Positions 8,005-14,609 of a stretch of DNA of 25,091 nucleotides are shown here, piece by piece. Every line of letters begins with the position of its first letter. The first letter of the stretch is position 1. The stretch is taken from the NCBI GenBank assembly GCA_934561115.1, contig CAKTFS010000023.1:1-25091 (forward strand). Reading direction: 5' to 3'. Under the pieces are notes generated by a model that worked only from the letters and a program-made list of their open reading frames with translations, searched no databases and was not told where the DNA came from. Position numbers and translations under genes: made by a program. This DNA is from an uncultured Faecalibacterium sp. (GTDB lineage Bacteria > Bacillota > Clostridia > Oscillospirales > Ruminococcaceae).

Positions 8005-9543
8005 ATGAATATCAAACGTGCCAAGGAAGAGATCGAACATACCGTAAAAGCCTACCTTGCCAAGGATGCGCTGGGCGAATACGCCATTCCCGCCATCCGG
8101 CAGCGCCCCATCCTGCTGATGGGCCCTCCGGGCATTGGCAAAACGCAGGTGATGGAGCAGGTAGCCCGGGAGTGCGGGGTGGCGCTGGTGGCCTACACCA
8201 TTACCCACCACACCCGGCAAAGCGCCGTGGGTCTGCCCTTTATCCGGCAGCGCCACTACGGCGATAAGGACGTGTCCGTGACCGAGTACACCATGAGCGA
8301 GATCATCGCCAACATCTACGCCAAAATGGAGGCCACCGGCCTTTCGGAGGGCATTCTGTTCATCGACGAGATCAACTGCGTGTCCGAGACGCTTGCCCCC
8401 ACCATGCTGCAATTCCTGCAGTGCAAGACCTTTGGCAATCAGGCCGTGCCTGCGGGCTGGGTCATCGTGGCGGCAGGCAACCCGCCGGAGTACAACAAAT
8501 CCGTCCGGGATTTTGACATCGTCACCCTTGACCGTGTGCGCCGTATGGATATCGAGCCGGATCTGCCGGTGTGGAAGGACTACGCCCGCGCCGCGCACAT
8601 CCACAGCGCCATCCTGAGCTATCTGGAGCTGCATCCCCAGAACTTCTACCAGATCAACGCGGACGTGGACGGCACCCAGTTCGTCACCGCCCGCGGCTGG
8701 GAGGATCTTTCCAACCTGCTGGACACCTACGAGGCACTGGGCTTGCAGGCGGACGAGGAGCTGATCCGGGAGTACATTCAGCACCCGAAGATCGCCGAGG
8801 ACTTTTCGGCCTATCTGGATCTGTACTACAAGTACCGGGACGACTACGGCGTGGAGGAGATCCTTGCCGGGCAGGCAAAGCCCGCTGTGTTCGCACGGCT
8901 GCTGCAGGCCCCCTTTGACGAGCGGCTCAGCCTTGTCAGCCTGCTGCTGGCAGGGCTGGACACCCGCTTTACTACCTCCTTGCAGGCGGATGCCGTGGCC
9001 GATGCCTGCTACGCCTTTTTGCGGGAGACCAAAAAGGCGCTGGCGACCCTGCCGGAGGATATCCCGGACGGCTCCGCAGAGCTGTTCAGCCAGCAGATCA
9101 AGGACTACGAGGCTGAGACCCAGCAAAAGCGCGATGCCGGGCTGCTGGGCAAGGCAGAACTGACCAACCGTCTGCAGGTGCAGGCCGCGCTGCACCAGTG
9201 GGAAGGAGAGCTGCGCCGCGCCAACGCCGCCGGTACGCAGGAGGCCTTCGACCTGCTGCGCGGCCAGTTCCGTGCGCTGGCAGACCAGCGCGAGACCACG
9301 CAAAAGGCTGCCGCTGCTGCACTGGAAGCCGCCTTTGACTTTATGGAGCAGGCCTTTGCGGAAAGTCAGGAGATGGTGGTGTTCGTCACCGAGCTTACGG
9401 TGAACCCCGCCTCTCACCAGTTCCTCACCGAGAACGGCTGCGAGCGGTACTTCAAGTACAACAAGGATCTGCTGCTGGATCACCGCAAGGCTGCTTTGCA
9501 GCAGGAACTTGCCGCCGAGCAGCGCCGCCACGGCAGCGTGTAA
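8005..9543 (+). CDS. MoxR-like AAA+ ATPase
   Basis: The 512-residue protein has Walker A GPPGIGKT at residues 40-47 and Walker B ILFIDEIN near residue 120. AAGNPPEYNKSVRDFD follows as the sensor-1 region, with arginine-rich VRRMDIEP after it. The C-terminal 200 residues are helical and Ala/Glu/Gln-rich, longer than in minimal MoxR proteins, and may bind the partner VWA protein. The ATG follows a GAGGGGGAA ribosome site, 17 bases after the VWA stop, so the two form an operon. MoxR ATPases act as chaperone-like remodelers that mature or activate specific protein complexes. The target here is not known; the LRR protein upstream is the obvious candidate. Confidence 0.88.
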   Translation: MNIKRAKEEIEHTVKAYLAKDALGEYAIPAIRQRPILLMGPPGIGKTQVMEQVARECGVALVAYTITHHTRQSAVGLPFIRQRHYGDKDVSVTEYTMSEIIANIYAKMEATGLSEGILFIDEINCVSETLAPTMLQFLQCKTFGNQAVPAGWVIVAAGNPPEYNKSVRDFDIVTLDRVRRMDIEPDLPVWKDYARAAHIHSAILSYLELHPQNFYQINADVDGTQFVTARGWEDLSNLLDTYEALGLQADEELIREYIQHPKIAEDFSAYLDLYYKYRDDYGVEEILAGQAKPAVFARLLQAPFDERLSLVSLLLAGLDTRFTTSLQADAVADACYAFLRETKKALATLPEDIPDGSAELFSQQIKDYEAETQQKRDAGLLGKAELTNRLQVQAALHQWEGELRRANAAGTQEAFDLLRGQFRALADQRETTQKAAAAALEAAFDFMEQAFAESQEMVVFVTELTVNPASHQFLTENGCERYFKYNKDLLLDHRKAALQQELAAEQRRHGSV

Positions 9544-9564
9544 GGCGTTTTGAGCGTCTTGGCT

Positions 9565-9598
9565 AAAAAAGAGGATGCTGCACATGGTCAGCATCCTC
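9565..9598 (-). terminator. Hairpin with T-run on the minus strand
   Basis: GAGGATGCTG (9571-9580) pairs perfectly with CAGCATCCTC (9589-9598). On the minus strand it is followed by six T's (9570-9565). It lies in the convergent gap between the ATPase gene and iscU and could be a back-up terminator for iscU, or protect the ATPase mRNA 3' end. Confidence 0.6.
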
Positions 9599-9740
9599 GC
9601 CCTCTCCGTCTGCTCACTTTGTTCGCATCCACCTCTCCCAAAGGGAGAGGCCTTGGCAAAGAGATGAAGTTTGCGTGGACTGCCAAGGGCTCCCACTTTG
9701 GGGGAGCTGGCATCGCGTAGCGATGACTGAGAGGGCGAGC
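9596..9740. repeat. Family 2 palindromic element
   Basis: The ends CTCGCCCTCTCCGTC and GACTGAGAGGGCGAG are inverted. Inside are CTCTCCCAAAGGGAGAGGCC, TTGGCA...TGCCAA, CTCCCACTTTGGGGGAG and the variable hairpin CATCGC-GTA-GCGATG. It is the simplest full example of this family in the window. Confidence 0.8.
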
Positions 9741-9766
9741 CCGTTAAAGTAAAAGCATCTGCAAGC

Positions 9767-9803
9767 AAAAAAAGGACACCGCACAAAGCGGTGTCCTCTT
9801 TTT
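9767..9803 (-). terminator. Terminator of iscS-iscU
   Basis: GGACACCGC (9774-9782) pairs with GCGGTGTCC (9788-9796). A-run on the left and T-run on the right make it bidirectional. It lies 13 bases past the iscU stop. Confidence 0.88.
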
Positions 9804-9816
9804 GCTTATGATGGAA

Positions 9817-10260
9817 TCAGTGGCCGCAGCTCTCGCAGTGCTCGCAGTCCTCTTCCAGCTTGCCCACGATGGGTTCCGGATCAATGCCCTGACGGCGGTA
9901 GTAGTCGGACAGAGCAGCCTTGACGGCCTGCTCGGCCAGAACAGAGCAGTGCACCTTGACCGGGGGCAGACCCTCCAGAGCCTCCACAACGGCCTTGTTG
10001 GTCAGCTTCAGCGCCTCGTCCACGGTCTTGCCCTTGATCAGGTCGGTGGCCATGCTGCTGGTGGCAATGGCTGCGCCGCAGCCAAAGGTGAGGAACTTGA
10101 CGTCCACGATCACATTGTTCTCGATCTTCAGGTACATGCGCATGATGTCGCCGCACTTGGGGTTGCCCACTTCGCCCACGCCGTTTGCGTCGGGCAGCTC
10201 ACCTACGTTGTGCGGATTTGCGAAATGCTCCATGACCTTGGCACTATACATACTTGCCAT
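9817..10260 (-). CDS. iscU: Fe-S cluster scaffold protein IscU/NifU-N type
   Basis: The 147-residue protein is the scaffold on which IscS-derived sulfur and iron are assembled. The three cluster ligand cysteines are present at 36 (PKCGD), 61 (FGCGA) and 105 (VHCSV), with Asp38 next to the first. The C-terminus ends EEDCEHCESCGH, adding three cysteines beyond the core fold; such Cys-rich tails occur in clostridial NifU-like proteins. The frame runs further upstream, but ATG at 10260 is chosen for its GGGAGAG ribosome site and match to the IscU N-terminus (MYSAKVMEHF). Only 2 bases separate it from iscS, so the two are one operon ending at the terminator near 9785. Confidence 0.93.
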   Translation of the reverse strand: MASMYSAKVMEHFANPHNVGELPDANGVGEVGNPKCGDIMRMYLKIENNVIVDVKFLTFGCGAAIATSSMATDLIKGKTVDEALKLTNKAVVEALEGLPPVKVHCSVLAEQAVKAALSDYYRRQGIDPEPIVGKLEEDCEHCESCGH

Positions 10261-10262
10261 AA

Positions 10263-11480
10263 TTACTGCTCTCCCTTCAGGCTGAACTGGCGGGCCTTGT
10301 TCTGACCCTGCAGCCACATACAACTCATAGCACGGCGGCGGGGGATGACCTCCTCCAGCACGTCACACAGATATTTTGCTTCTTCCATGGTGTTCTGCGG
10401 GCCAAAGGTGAACCGCATGGAACCGTGGCCGATCTCTTCCGGCAGGCCGATGCTCAGCAGCACATGGCTGGGGTCCAGACTGTCGGAGTTGCAGGCAGAG
10501 CCGGTAGAGGCGCAGATGCCGTGCATATCCAGATCCAGCAGGATGGTCTCTCCCTCCAGACCCGGGAAGCTGATGTTCACGTTGCCGGGCAGACGGGGGG
10601 CGCGGCCGCCGTTCAGGCGTGCCTCGGGGATGTTCTTCAGGATGCGGTCGATGACGTAATCCCGCAGCTCCTGCTCGTGTGCCATGCGCTCTTCCAGATG
10701 CGTGGTAGCCATTTCCAGCGCCTTGCCCATACCGGCAATGCCGGCCACGTTTTCAGTGCCGGCGCGGTGGCGGGCTTCCTGACTGCCACCGTCGATCAGG
10801 TTCTGGGGCCAAACGCCCTTGCGGCAGTACAGCACGCCAATGCCCTTGGGGCCGTTGAACTTGTGGGCGCTCATGGACAGCATATCCACGCCCAGCTCCT
10901 TCACGTCCACGGGGATAGCACCCACCGCCTGCACGGCATCGGTGTGCATCCACACGCCGTGCTTGTGGGCGATCTCGGCGATCTCCTTGATGGGCTGGAT
11001 GGTGCCGATCTCGTTGTTGGCCATCATGATGCTGACCAGTGCGGTGTCGGGACGGATGGCTGCCTCCACGTCCTCGGGGCGGATGTAGCCCTCAGAGGTG
11101 GGACGAATATAGGTGACCTCAAAGCCCATGCGCTCCAGCGCAGCCATGCTGTGCATGATGGCGTGGTGCTCGAAGGCGCTAGTGATGAGGTGCTTTTTGT
11201 TCTGGCGTGCCTTGGTAAAGGCAGTGCCCTTCACCGCCCAGTTGTCGGCCTCGGAGCCGCAGCCGGTGAAGAAGATCTCGGCGGGGGTGGCGTTGATGGC
11301 CTTTGCCACCTGTGCGCGGCCGGTATCTACAAATTCCTTTGCCTCATAGCCGATGCTGTAATGGCTGCTGGGGTTGCCGCAGGCACCGCTGAGCGCCTGC
11401 ACCATTACCTCCAGCACCTCCGGTGCACAGGCTGTGGTGGCAGCATTATCTACATAAACCACTTTTTCTGTGTTTTCCAT
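10263..11480 (-). CDS. iscS: Cysteine desulfurase IscS/NifS type
   Basis: The 405-residue PLP enzyme turns cysteine into alanine and passes the sulfur to IscU. DNAATT near residue 11, the PLP-binding Lys207 in SAHKFNGPKG and the active-site Cys330 in STGSACNS are all in place. The long Cys-loop groups it with IscS/NifS rather than SufS. It is encoded directly before iscU. The C-terminus is about 15-20 residues longer than the usual end. A GAAAGGG ribosome site precedes the ATG. A TTGACA/TATAAC promoter within a palindrome lies about 85 bp upstream. With a rhodanese gene and an IscR-like regulator nearby, control by that Rrf2 protein is plausible. Confidence 0.95.
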   Translation of the reverse strand: MENTEKVVYVDNAATTACAPEVLEVMVQALSGACGNPSSHYSIGYEAKEFVDTGRAQVAKAINATPAEIFFTGCGSEADNWAVKGTAFTKARQNKKHLITSAFEHHAIMHSMAALERMGFEVTYIRPTSEGYIRPEDVEAAIRPDTALVSIMMANNEIGTIQPIKEIAEIAHKHGVWMHTDAVQAVGAIPVDVKELGVDMLSMSAHKFNGPKGIGVLYCRKGVWPQNLIDGGSQEARHRAGTENVAGIAGMGKALEMATTHLEERMAHEQELRDYVIDRILKNIPEARLNGGRAPRLPGNVNISFPGLEGETILLDLDMHGICASTGSACNSDSLDPSHVLLSIGLPEEIGHGSMRFTFGPQNTMEEAKYLCDVLEEVIPRRRAMSCMWLQGQNKARQFSLKGEQ

Positions 11481-11561
11481 AAGAATGACCCTTTCTCATT
11501 GAATGCGTGTGCCACAGGGCGGCACCCCCGCACGCACGCGCGGAATCCTTTCAACGGATAA

Positions 11562-11598
11562 GTTATACCATATCATTCCCTAGTATGTCAATAGGAAT
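11562..11598 (-). promoter_or_regulatory. iscS promoter with overlapping inverted repeat
   Basis: On the minus strand TTGACA (11591-11586) and TATAAC (11567-11562) are 18 bp apart, with TG before the -10 box. An imperfect palindrome ATTCCTA...TAGGGAAT (11575-11598) covers the -35 box and spacer. An Rrf2/IscR-type regulator could bind here to repress; that link is inference. Confidence 0.55.
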
Positions 11599-11655
11599 AC
11601 TGGAACTTCCCGGTTCAAAAGCAGTTTTCTGTACGCCGAAAGCCGGAAAAAACCA

Positions 11656-12087
11656 TTATTTGCCTTTTCCGGTCAGCTTGCCCAGCGCTACCTTCCACTT
11701 GGGGTAGCCCCAGCGCTTATCCTCGGCAAAGTCGTCTGCCAGCTTCCACGGGAACACCCCGCCGTCAAAGTACAGGTTGCCGGCTTCGTCCACCCGGTCC
11801 AGCTTTTTGGGCAGATAGCTTTCGTCGTAGTAGCTCTTGCGGCGGTCCGGCAGCACCCAGTGCAGCGTGCCGTCCTCATCCATGCCGGACGCCCACACGC
11901 CGAACACAAAGGTGGCAGCCTCGCCGTAGCAGTGCTGCTCAAAGCGGATGGCGCCATCATAGTAGAACTTGATGACCTCCAGCGTGCCGGATTCCTTTTT
12001 GCCGTCCCGACCTAAAGTAGGGCGGTAATCCTGCTGGTAACGGCAGCCGCAGTGGCTGCCCGCGAACTCTTTTGCATGGAACGACAT
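11656..12087 (-). CDS. Hypothetical protein, 143 aa
   Basis: I do not recognise this protein. It is soluble, with no signal or membrane helix, and rich in aromatic residues (many Tyr, Trp, Phe) and charged residues. The N-terminus has HCGC near residue 13. GMDEDGTLHWVLPDRR and DEAGNLYFDGGVFPW look like beta-strand repeats of the form DExGxLxxxxG, so a small all-beta fold is likely. The C-terminus is basic (KLTGKGK). A GAAAGGA ribosome site precedes the ATG, and a TATAAT box (minus strand, 12132-12127) lies 40 bases upstream without a good -35. It stands alone between iscS and a block of repeats. Confidence 0.7.
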   Translation of the reverse strand: MSFHAKEFAGSHCGCRYQQDYRPTLGRDGKKESGTLEVIKFYYDGAIRFEQHCYGEAATFVFGVWASGMDEDGTLHWVLPDRRKSYYDESYLPKKLDRVDEAGNLYFDGGVFPWKLADDFAEDKRWGYPKWKVALGKLTGKGK

Positions 12088-12149
12088 GGCATGGTTTCCT
12101 TTCTGGTGTGGTTTTTGTGCTTCTTATTATAGTAAGCAGCTTTTTAGCG

Positions 12150-12386
12150 GGACGATTTGGAATATCCTCCGCTATCGGGTTGCGGCACCCAGCATCCGCG
12201 TCGTGCCTTGGGCGGCACTTGCGTCTTGCTGGCCGCTGCCCCAACAACTCCTCCCTGTTTCCGCCATTGGCGGCGGTCGTCGTCGTTGCACTCTGGATAT
12301 TTTTAGCGGAATTGGATTTTTTATTTCGGGATAGCGGAACGCCTGCGGGCGTTCCGCTATCCCATTTTCACGGGTGGGGTGGGGAC
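12150..12386 (+). repeat. Family 1 TGCG-hairpin element with ~118-bp insert, copy E
   Basis: It starts GGACGATTT, then stem ATATCC/GGATAT enclosing the conserved insert (about 12176-12293), TTTAGCGGAA, spacer, then a perfect 16-bp stem GGGATAGCGGAACGCC (12329-12344) with loop TGCG and its complement (12349-12364), and ATTTTCACGGG. The 750-bp gap 12088-12837 has no gene; it is filled by this copy, two family 2 elements and separate hairpins. Confidence 0.8.
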
Positions 12387-12388
12387 TA

Positions 12389-12525
12389 ACTCCCCCAGTC
12401 GCCTACGGCGACAGCCCCCTCTGGGATGGGGCCTTTGGCATAGCGGTAAAGTTTCCAGCTAAGCCGCAAAGCTTGCGGGCGTGCCCGCTCCCCCGGGGGG
12501 AGCTGTCGCGCAGCGACTGAGGGGC
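12389..12525. repeat. Family 2 palindromic element
   Basis: AACTCCCCCAGTC and GACTGAGGGG form the inverted ends. The hairpins are GTCGCC-TAC-GGCGAC and GTCGC-GCA-GCGAC. The core includes CCCCCTCTGGGATGGGGCC and GGCATAGCGG, the latter also seen at 13949. Confidence 0.75.
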
Positions 12526-12541
12526 TATAAATGGAGAAGCG

Positions 12542-12590
12542 AAAAAAGCGTTAAAGCGATAGCGCCGACTGGCGCAGCGCTAGCTTTTTT
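12542..12590. terminator. Terminator-like hairpin
   Basis: AAAAAAGC (12542-12549) pairs with GCTTTTTT (12583-12590) around a GC-rich inner stem (AGCGCC...GGCGC). It works in either direction by sequence. No gene ends just before it on either strand. Confidence 0.5.
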
Positions 12591-12617
12591 GTGCTTCGAC
12601 TTCTGCTTTAGGATTGT

Positions 12618-12705
12618 CAAGGGCGTGCAGCCCTTGGCCCGTTGCGGGGTGGGTGGAGTCCAGAGGCAGGGAGGGGGGAGTCGGAACACCCCTCCCTGCC
12701 TCTGG
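12618..12705. other. Two strong hairpins, no gene
   Basis: CAAGGGC-GTGCA-GCCCTTG (12618-12636) is followed by a 17-bp perfect stem, 12660-12676 with 12689-12705, around a 12-base loop. Neither has a T-run. The stem sequence CCAGAGGC... echoes the CCAGAGGCTCCCT block of family 2. Confidence 0.6.
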
Positions 12706-12730
12706 CCCAGCGGAGCGTCCCTGCTCGCTT

Positions 12731-12837
12731 GCGGCAAGTAGGAACTTCCCAGCTAAATCGCAAACCTTCCGGGCGCGCCAGAGGCTCCCTCCCCGAGGGA
12801 GCTGGCAAAACCGTCAGGTTTTGACTGAGGGAGTTAA
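12731..12837. repeat. Family 2 palindromic element touching the rhodanese stop
   Basis: It has GCGCCAGAGGCTCCCTCC, CCGAGGGAGCTGGC, the hairpin CAAAACC-GTCA-GGTTTTG and the end GACTGAGGGAGTT. The block from GCCAGAGGCTCC to GGGAGTT is essentially identical to 14049-14107. Confidence 0.75.
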
Positions 12838-13161
12838 TTAAAAATGCCCCTCAAAATCGCCCTCGATCTCATAGGGCCAGCTTAAAATGCCGCCCAGGTC
12901 CCGCAGGTCGGTGTAGCCAAGGGCTTCCAGCTTCTGCACGGCATCGGCGCTGCGGCGTCCGGTGCGGCAGTACACCAGCCACAGGGCGTTTTTGTCCGGC
13001 AGCACCTCGGCGGCGCGGTCGATGACCTGCCCCAGCGGCAGCAGCTTTGCCCCGGGGATGTGCCCCACGGCGTATTCGTCCGGCTCGCGCACATCCACGG
13101 CCACGGCCTTGCCGGAATCCAGCAGACGGATGGCGTCTGCGGCGGTGATCTTCTCTGTCAT
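12838..13161 (-). CDS. Rhodanese-like sulfurtransferase, single domain
   Basis: The 107-residue protein is a single rhodanese domain: DVREPDEYAVGHIPGA (residues 23-38) and the active-site loop YCRTGRRS with catalytic Cys65. Such proteins carry persulfide sulfur between donors such as cysteine desulfurases and acceptors. The frame extends upstream without cause; ATG at 13161 is chosen because GAGGAG lies 7-8 bases before it and the domain begins there. It is divergent from an IscR-like regulator gene and close to iscSU, consistent with a sulfur or Fe-S role. The stop codon sits within 3 bases of a family 2 repeat. Confidence 0.9.
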   Translation of the reverse strand: MTEKITAADAIRLLDSGKAVAVDVREPDEYAVGHIPGAKLLPLGQVIDRAAEVLPDKNALWLVYCRTGRRSADAVQKLEALGYTDLRDLGGILSWPYEIEGDFEGHF

Positions 13162-13237
13162 ACTCTCACTCCTCAAAGATAGGTTCTGTTCCATCCTATG
13201 ATAACAGACCTTTTTTGTTTGCACAAGAGGTTTCTCC

Positions 13238-13266
13238 TTTGCAAAATCCGAGTAACGTGCTATACT
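13238..13266 (+). promoter_or_regulatory. Promoter of the Rrf2-family gene
   Basis: TTTGCA (13238-13243) and TATACT (13261-13266) are 17 bp apart, 27 bases upstream of the start codon. A minus-strand TTGTGC/TATCAT pair in the same gap could serve the rhodanese gene. Confidence 0.5.
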
Positions 13267-13293
13267 ATAAACTGCAACAAGGAGAGGACGACC

Positions 13294-13764
13294 ATGAAAT
13301 TTTCCACCAAGAGCCGCTACGCCCTGCGCCTGATGGCAGAGTTGGCGCGCTATGCGCCGGGTACGACTGTCAGCCTGAAGGAGATCAGCGAGCGGCAGAA
13401 CCTGAGCCTGAAATATCTGGAGCAGATCGTCACCCCGCTGGCGCGGGTGGGGCTGGTCAAGAGCGAGCGGGGCAGTCAGGGCGGCTACCGCCTGACGAAA
13501 GACCCCGCCGACTACACCGCCGGCGAGATCTTGCGCGCCATCGAGGGCAGCGTAGCGCCCATTCCATGCCTTGGCAGCGTGACCAACGAGTGCCCCATGT
13601 CCGAGCAGTGCTTCACCCTGCCGTTCTGGGCGGGGCTGGACGAGGTGATCAACCAGTATATCGACAGCGTCACGCTGGAACAGCTGGCAAGCCAGCTGCC
13701 CGCACCGGATTCCGCCGCGCAGGAGAGCTGCTGCAGCTGCGGCGGCGCGAAAAATGAGAAATAA
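13294..13764 (+). CDS. iscR: Rrf2-family regulator, IscR-like with three cluster cysteines
   Basis: The 156-residue protein begins MKFSTKSRYALRLMAELA, typical of Rrf2 winged-helix regulators, with the recognition region LSLKYLEQIV and the wing SQGGYRL. Cys92, Cys100 and Cys106 (PCLG...NECPMSEQC) match the positions of the [2Fe-2S] ligands of IscR, although the first spacing is two residues longer. The tail ESCCSCGG adds three more cysteines. It probably senses Fe-S status and controls iscS-iscU and the rhodanese gene; the target set is inferred from position. ATG at 13294 has AGGAGAGG upstream. CymR-type cysteine regulators are an alternative but usually lack these cysteines. Confidence 0.85.
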   Translation: MKFSTKSRYALRLMAELARYAPGTTVSLKEISERQNLSLKYLEQIVTPLARVGLVKSERGSQGGYRLTKDPADYTAGEILRAIEGSVAPIPCLGSVTNECPMSEQCFTLPFWAGLDEVINQYIDSVTLEQLASQLPAPDSAAQESCCSCGGAKNEK

Positions 13765-13777
13765 GTAAAAATAAGGC

Positions 13778-13806
13778 TTGACATTCCCCTTTGCATCGGC
13801 TATAAT
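13778..13806 (+). promoter_or_regulatory. tRNA-Trp promoter
   Basis: A perfect TTGACA (13778-13783), 17-bp spacer and perfect TATAAT (13801-13806), 25 bases before the tRNA. Confidence 0.92.
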
Positions 13807-13831
13807 AATCAAGCATTCAGCGAATGTATAT

Positions 13832-13907
13832 AGGGGTATAGCTCAGCTGGTAGAGCAGCGGTCTCCAAAACCGCGTGCCGTGAGTTCGAAACTTACTACC
13901 CCTGCCA
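13832..13907 (+). tRNA. tRNA-Trp (CCA)
   Basis: Acceptor arms AGGGGTA/TACCCCT pair fully. The anticodon stem GCGGT/ACCGC frames loop CTCCAAA with anticodon CCA, and the T-arm GTGAG-TTCGAAA-CTTAC is regular. The 3' CCA is encoded. Length 76. Confidence 0.97.
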
Positions 13908-13910
13908 TGA

Positions 13911-13947
13911 CGCACAGGTTCTTCGGAACTTGTGCGTTTTGTTTTTT
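13911..13947 (+). terminator. Terminator after tRNA-Trp
   Basis: CGCACAGGTTC pairs with GAACTTGTGCG (one wobble) around the tetraloop TTCG, followed by TTTTGTTTTTT. Confidence 0.93.
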
Positions 13948-13948
13948 G

Positions 13949-14107
13949 AACTCCCCCAGTCGCGGCTATTGCCGCGACAGCCCCCTCTGTGATGGGGCCT
14001 TTGGCATAGCGGTAAAGTTTCCGACTGAAGTGCAAAGTTTGCGGGTGCGCCAGAGGCTCCCTCCCCGAGGGAGCTGGCAAAACCGTCAGGTTTTGACTGA
14101 GGGAGTT
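13949..14107. repeat. Family 2 palindromic element between tRNA units
   Basis: AACTCCCCCAGTC and GACTGAGGGAGTT are the inverted ends. The hairpins are GTCGCGGC-TATT-GCCGCGAC and CAAAACC-GTCA-GGTTTTG. It fills most of the gap between tRNA-Trp and the promoter of tRNA-Asp. Confidence 0.8.
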
Positions 14108-14155
14108 CGTTCCTCCGCTCTTTTGCAAAAAATTGCATTTTCCGCAAATTTGTGC

Positions 14156-14184
14156 TTGACAACAGACCGACTTTCCGATATAAT
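14156..14184 (+). promoter_or_regulatory. Promoter of tRNA-Asp/tRNA-Thr
   Basis: Perfect TTGACA (14156-14161) and TATAAT (14179-14184) with a 17-bp spacer, 46 bases before tRNA-Asp. Confidence 0.92.
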
Positions 14185-14230
14185 AGAGCACGTTCCCGCG
14201 GTAAGACGCCGCACGAACTTGAGCGATCAT

Positions 14231-14307
14231 GGCCCGGTAGCTCAGTTGGTTAGAGCACCAGCCTGTCACGCTGGGGGTCGTCGGTTCGAGCCCGATCCGG
14301 GTCGCCA
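14231..14307 (+). tRNA. tRNA-Asp (GTC)
   Basis: Acceptor GGCCCGG/CCGGGTC, D-arm GCTCAGTTGGTTAGAGC, anticodon stem CCAGC/GCTGG with loop CTGTCAC (anticodon GTC), T-arm GTCGG-TTCGAGC-CCGAT. CCA is encoded. Length 77. Confidence 0.97.
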
Positions 14308-14310
14308 TTT

Positions 14311-14386
<76 letters not shown>

Positions 14387-14393
14387 AAGGCAG

Positions 14394-14430
14394 ACACCTC
14401 GAAGTCTTAGGACTTCGGGGTGTTTTTTTG
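14394..14430 (+). terminator. Terminator after tRNA-Thr
   Basis: ACACCTCGAAGTC pairs with GACTTCGGGGTGT around TTAG, followed by a run of seven T's. Confidence 0.93.
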
Positions 14431-14533
14431 CGCTTTTTCAGGGCAGGGGAGCTGTTGCATCCTACTGCTTGTGGAAACCGCCCAAAATAGAACGACTTTT
14501 TCTCCCGGTATGTCAATTGAAGCTGCCTCCAAA

Positions 14534-14562
14534 TTGTTATACAATTAACATAATGATAAAAT
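14534..14562 (+). promoter_or_regulatory. adh promoter with Rex-like operator
   Basis: TTGTTATACAATTAACAT (14534-14551) matches 12 of the 14 fixed positions of the Rex consensus TTGTTAA-N4-TTAACAA. Its first six bases also serve as a -35 box, with TAAAAT (14557-14562) 17 bp later as -10. Rex is the NADH/NAD+-sensing repressor of fermentation genes in Gram-positive bacteria, so bound Rex would block this promoter. Confidence 0.65.
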
Positions 14563-14609
14563 ATGGCACAGCGCTGCGTGTGCCGTGATAATTTTGGAGG
14601 TTTTGTATT

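Noticed and set aside
7807..9786. Minus-strand open frame (659 aa) opposite the ATPase gene
   Set aside because: The plus strand encodes an unmistakable AAA+ protein; the minus frame runs through a repeat and has no motifs.
10425..11561. Plus-strand open frame antisense to iscS (378 aa)
   Set aside because: Shadow of iscS; rich in His, Gly and Val without recognisable motifs.
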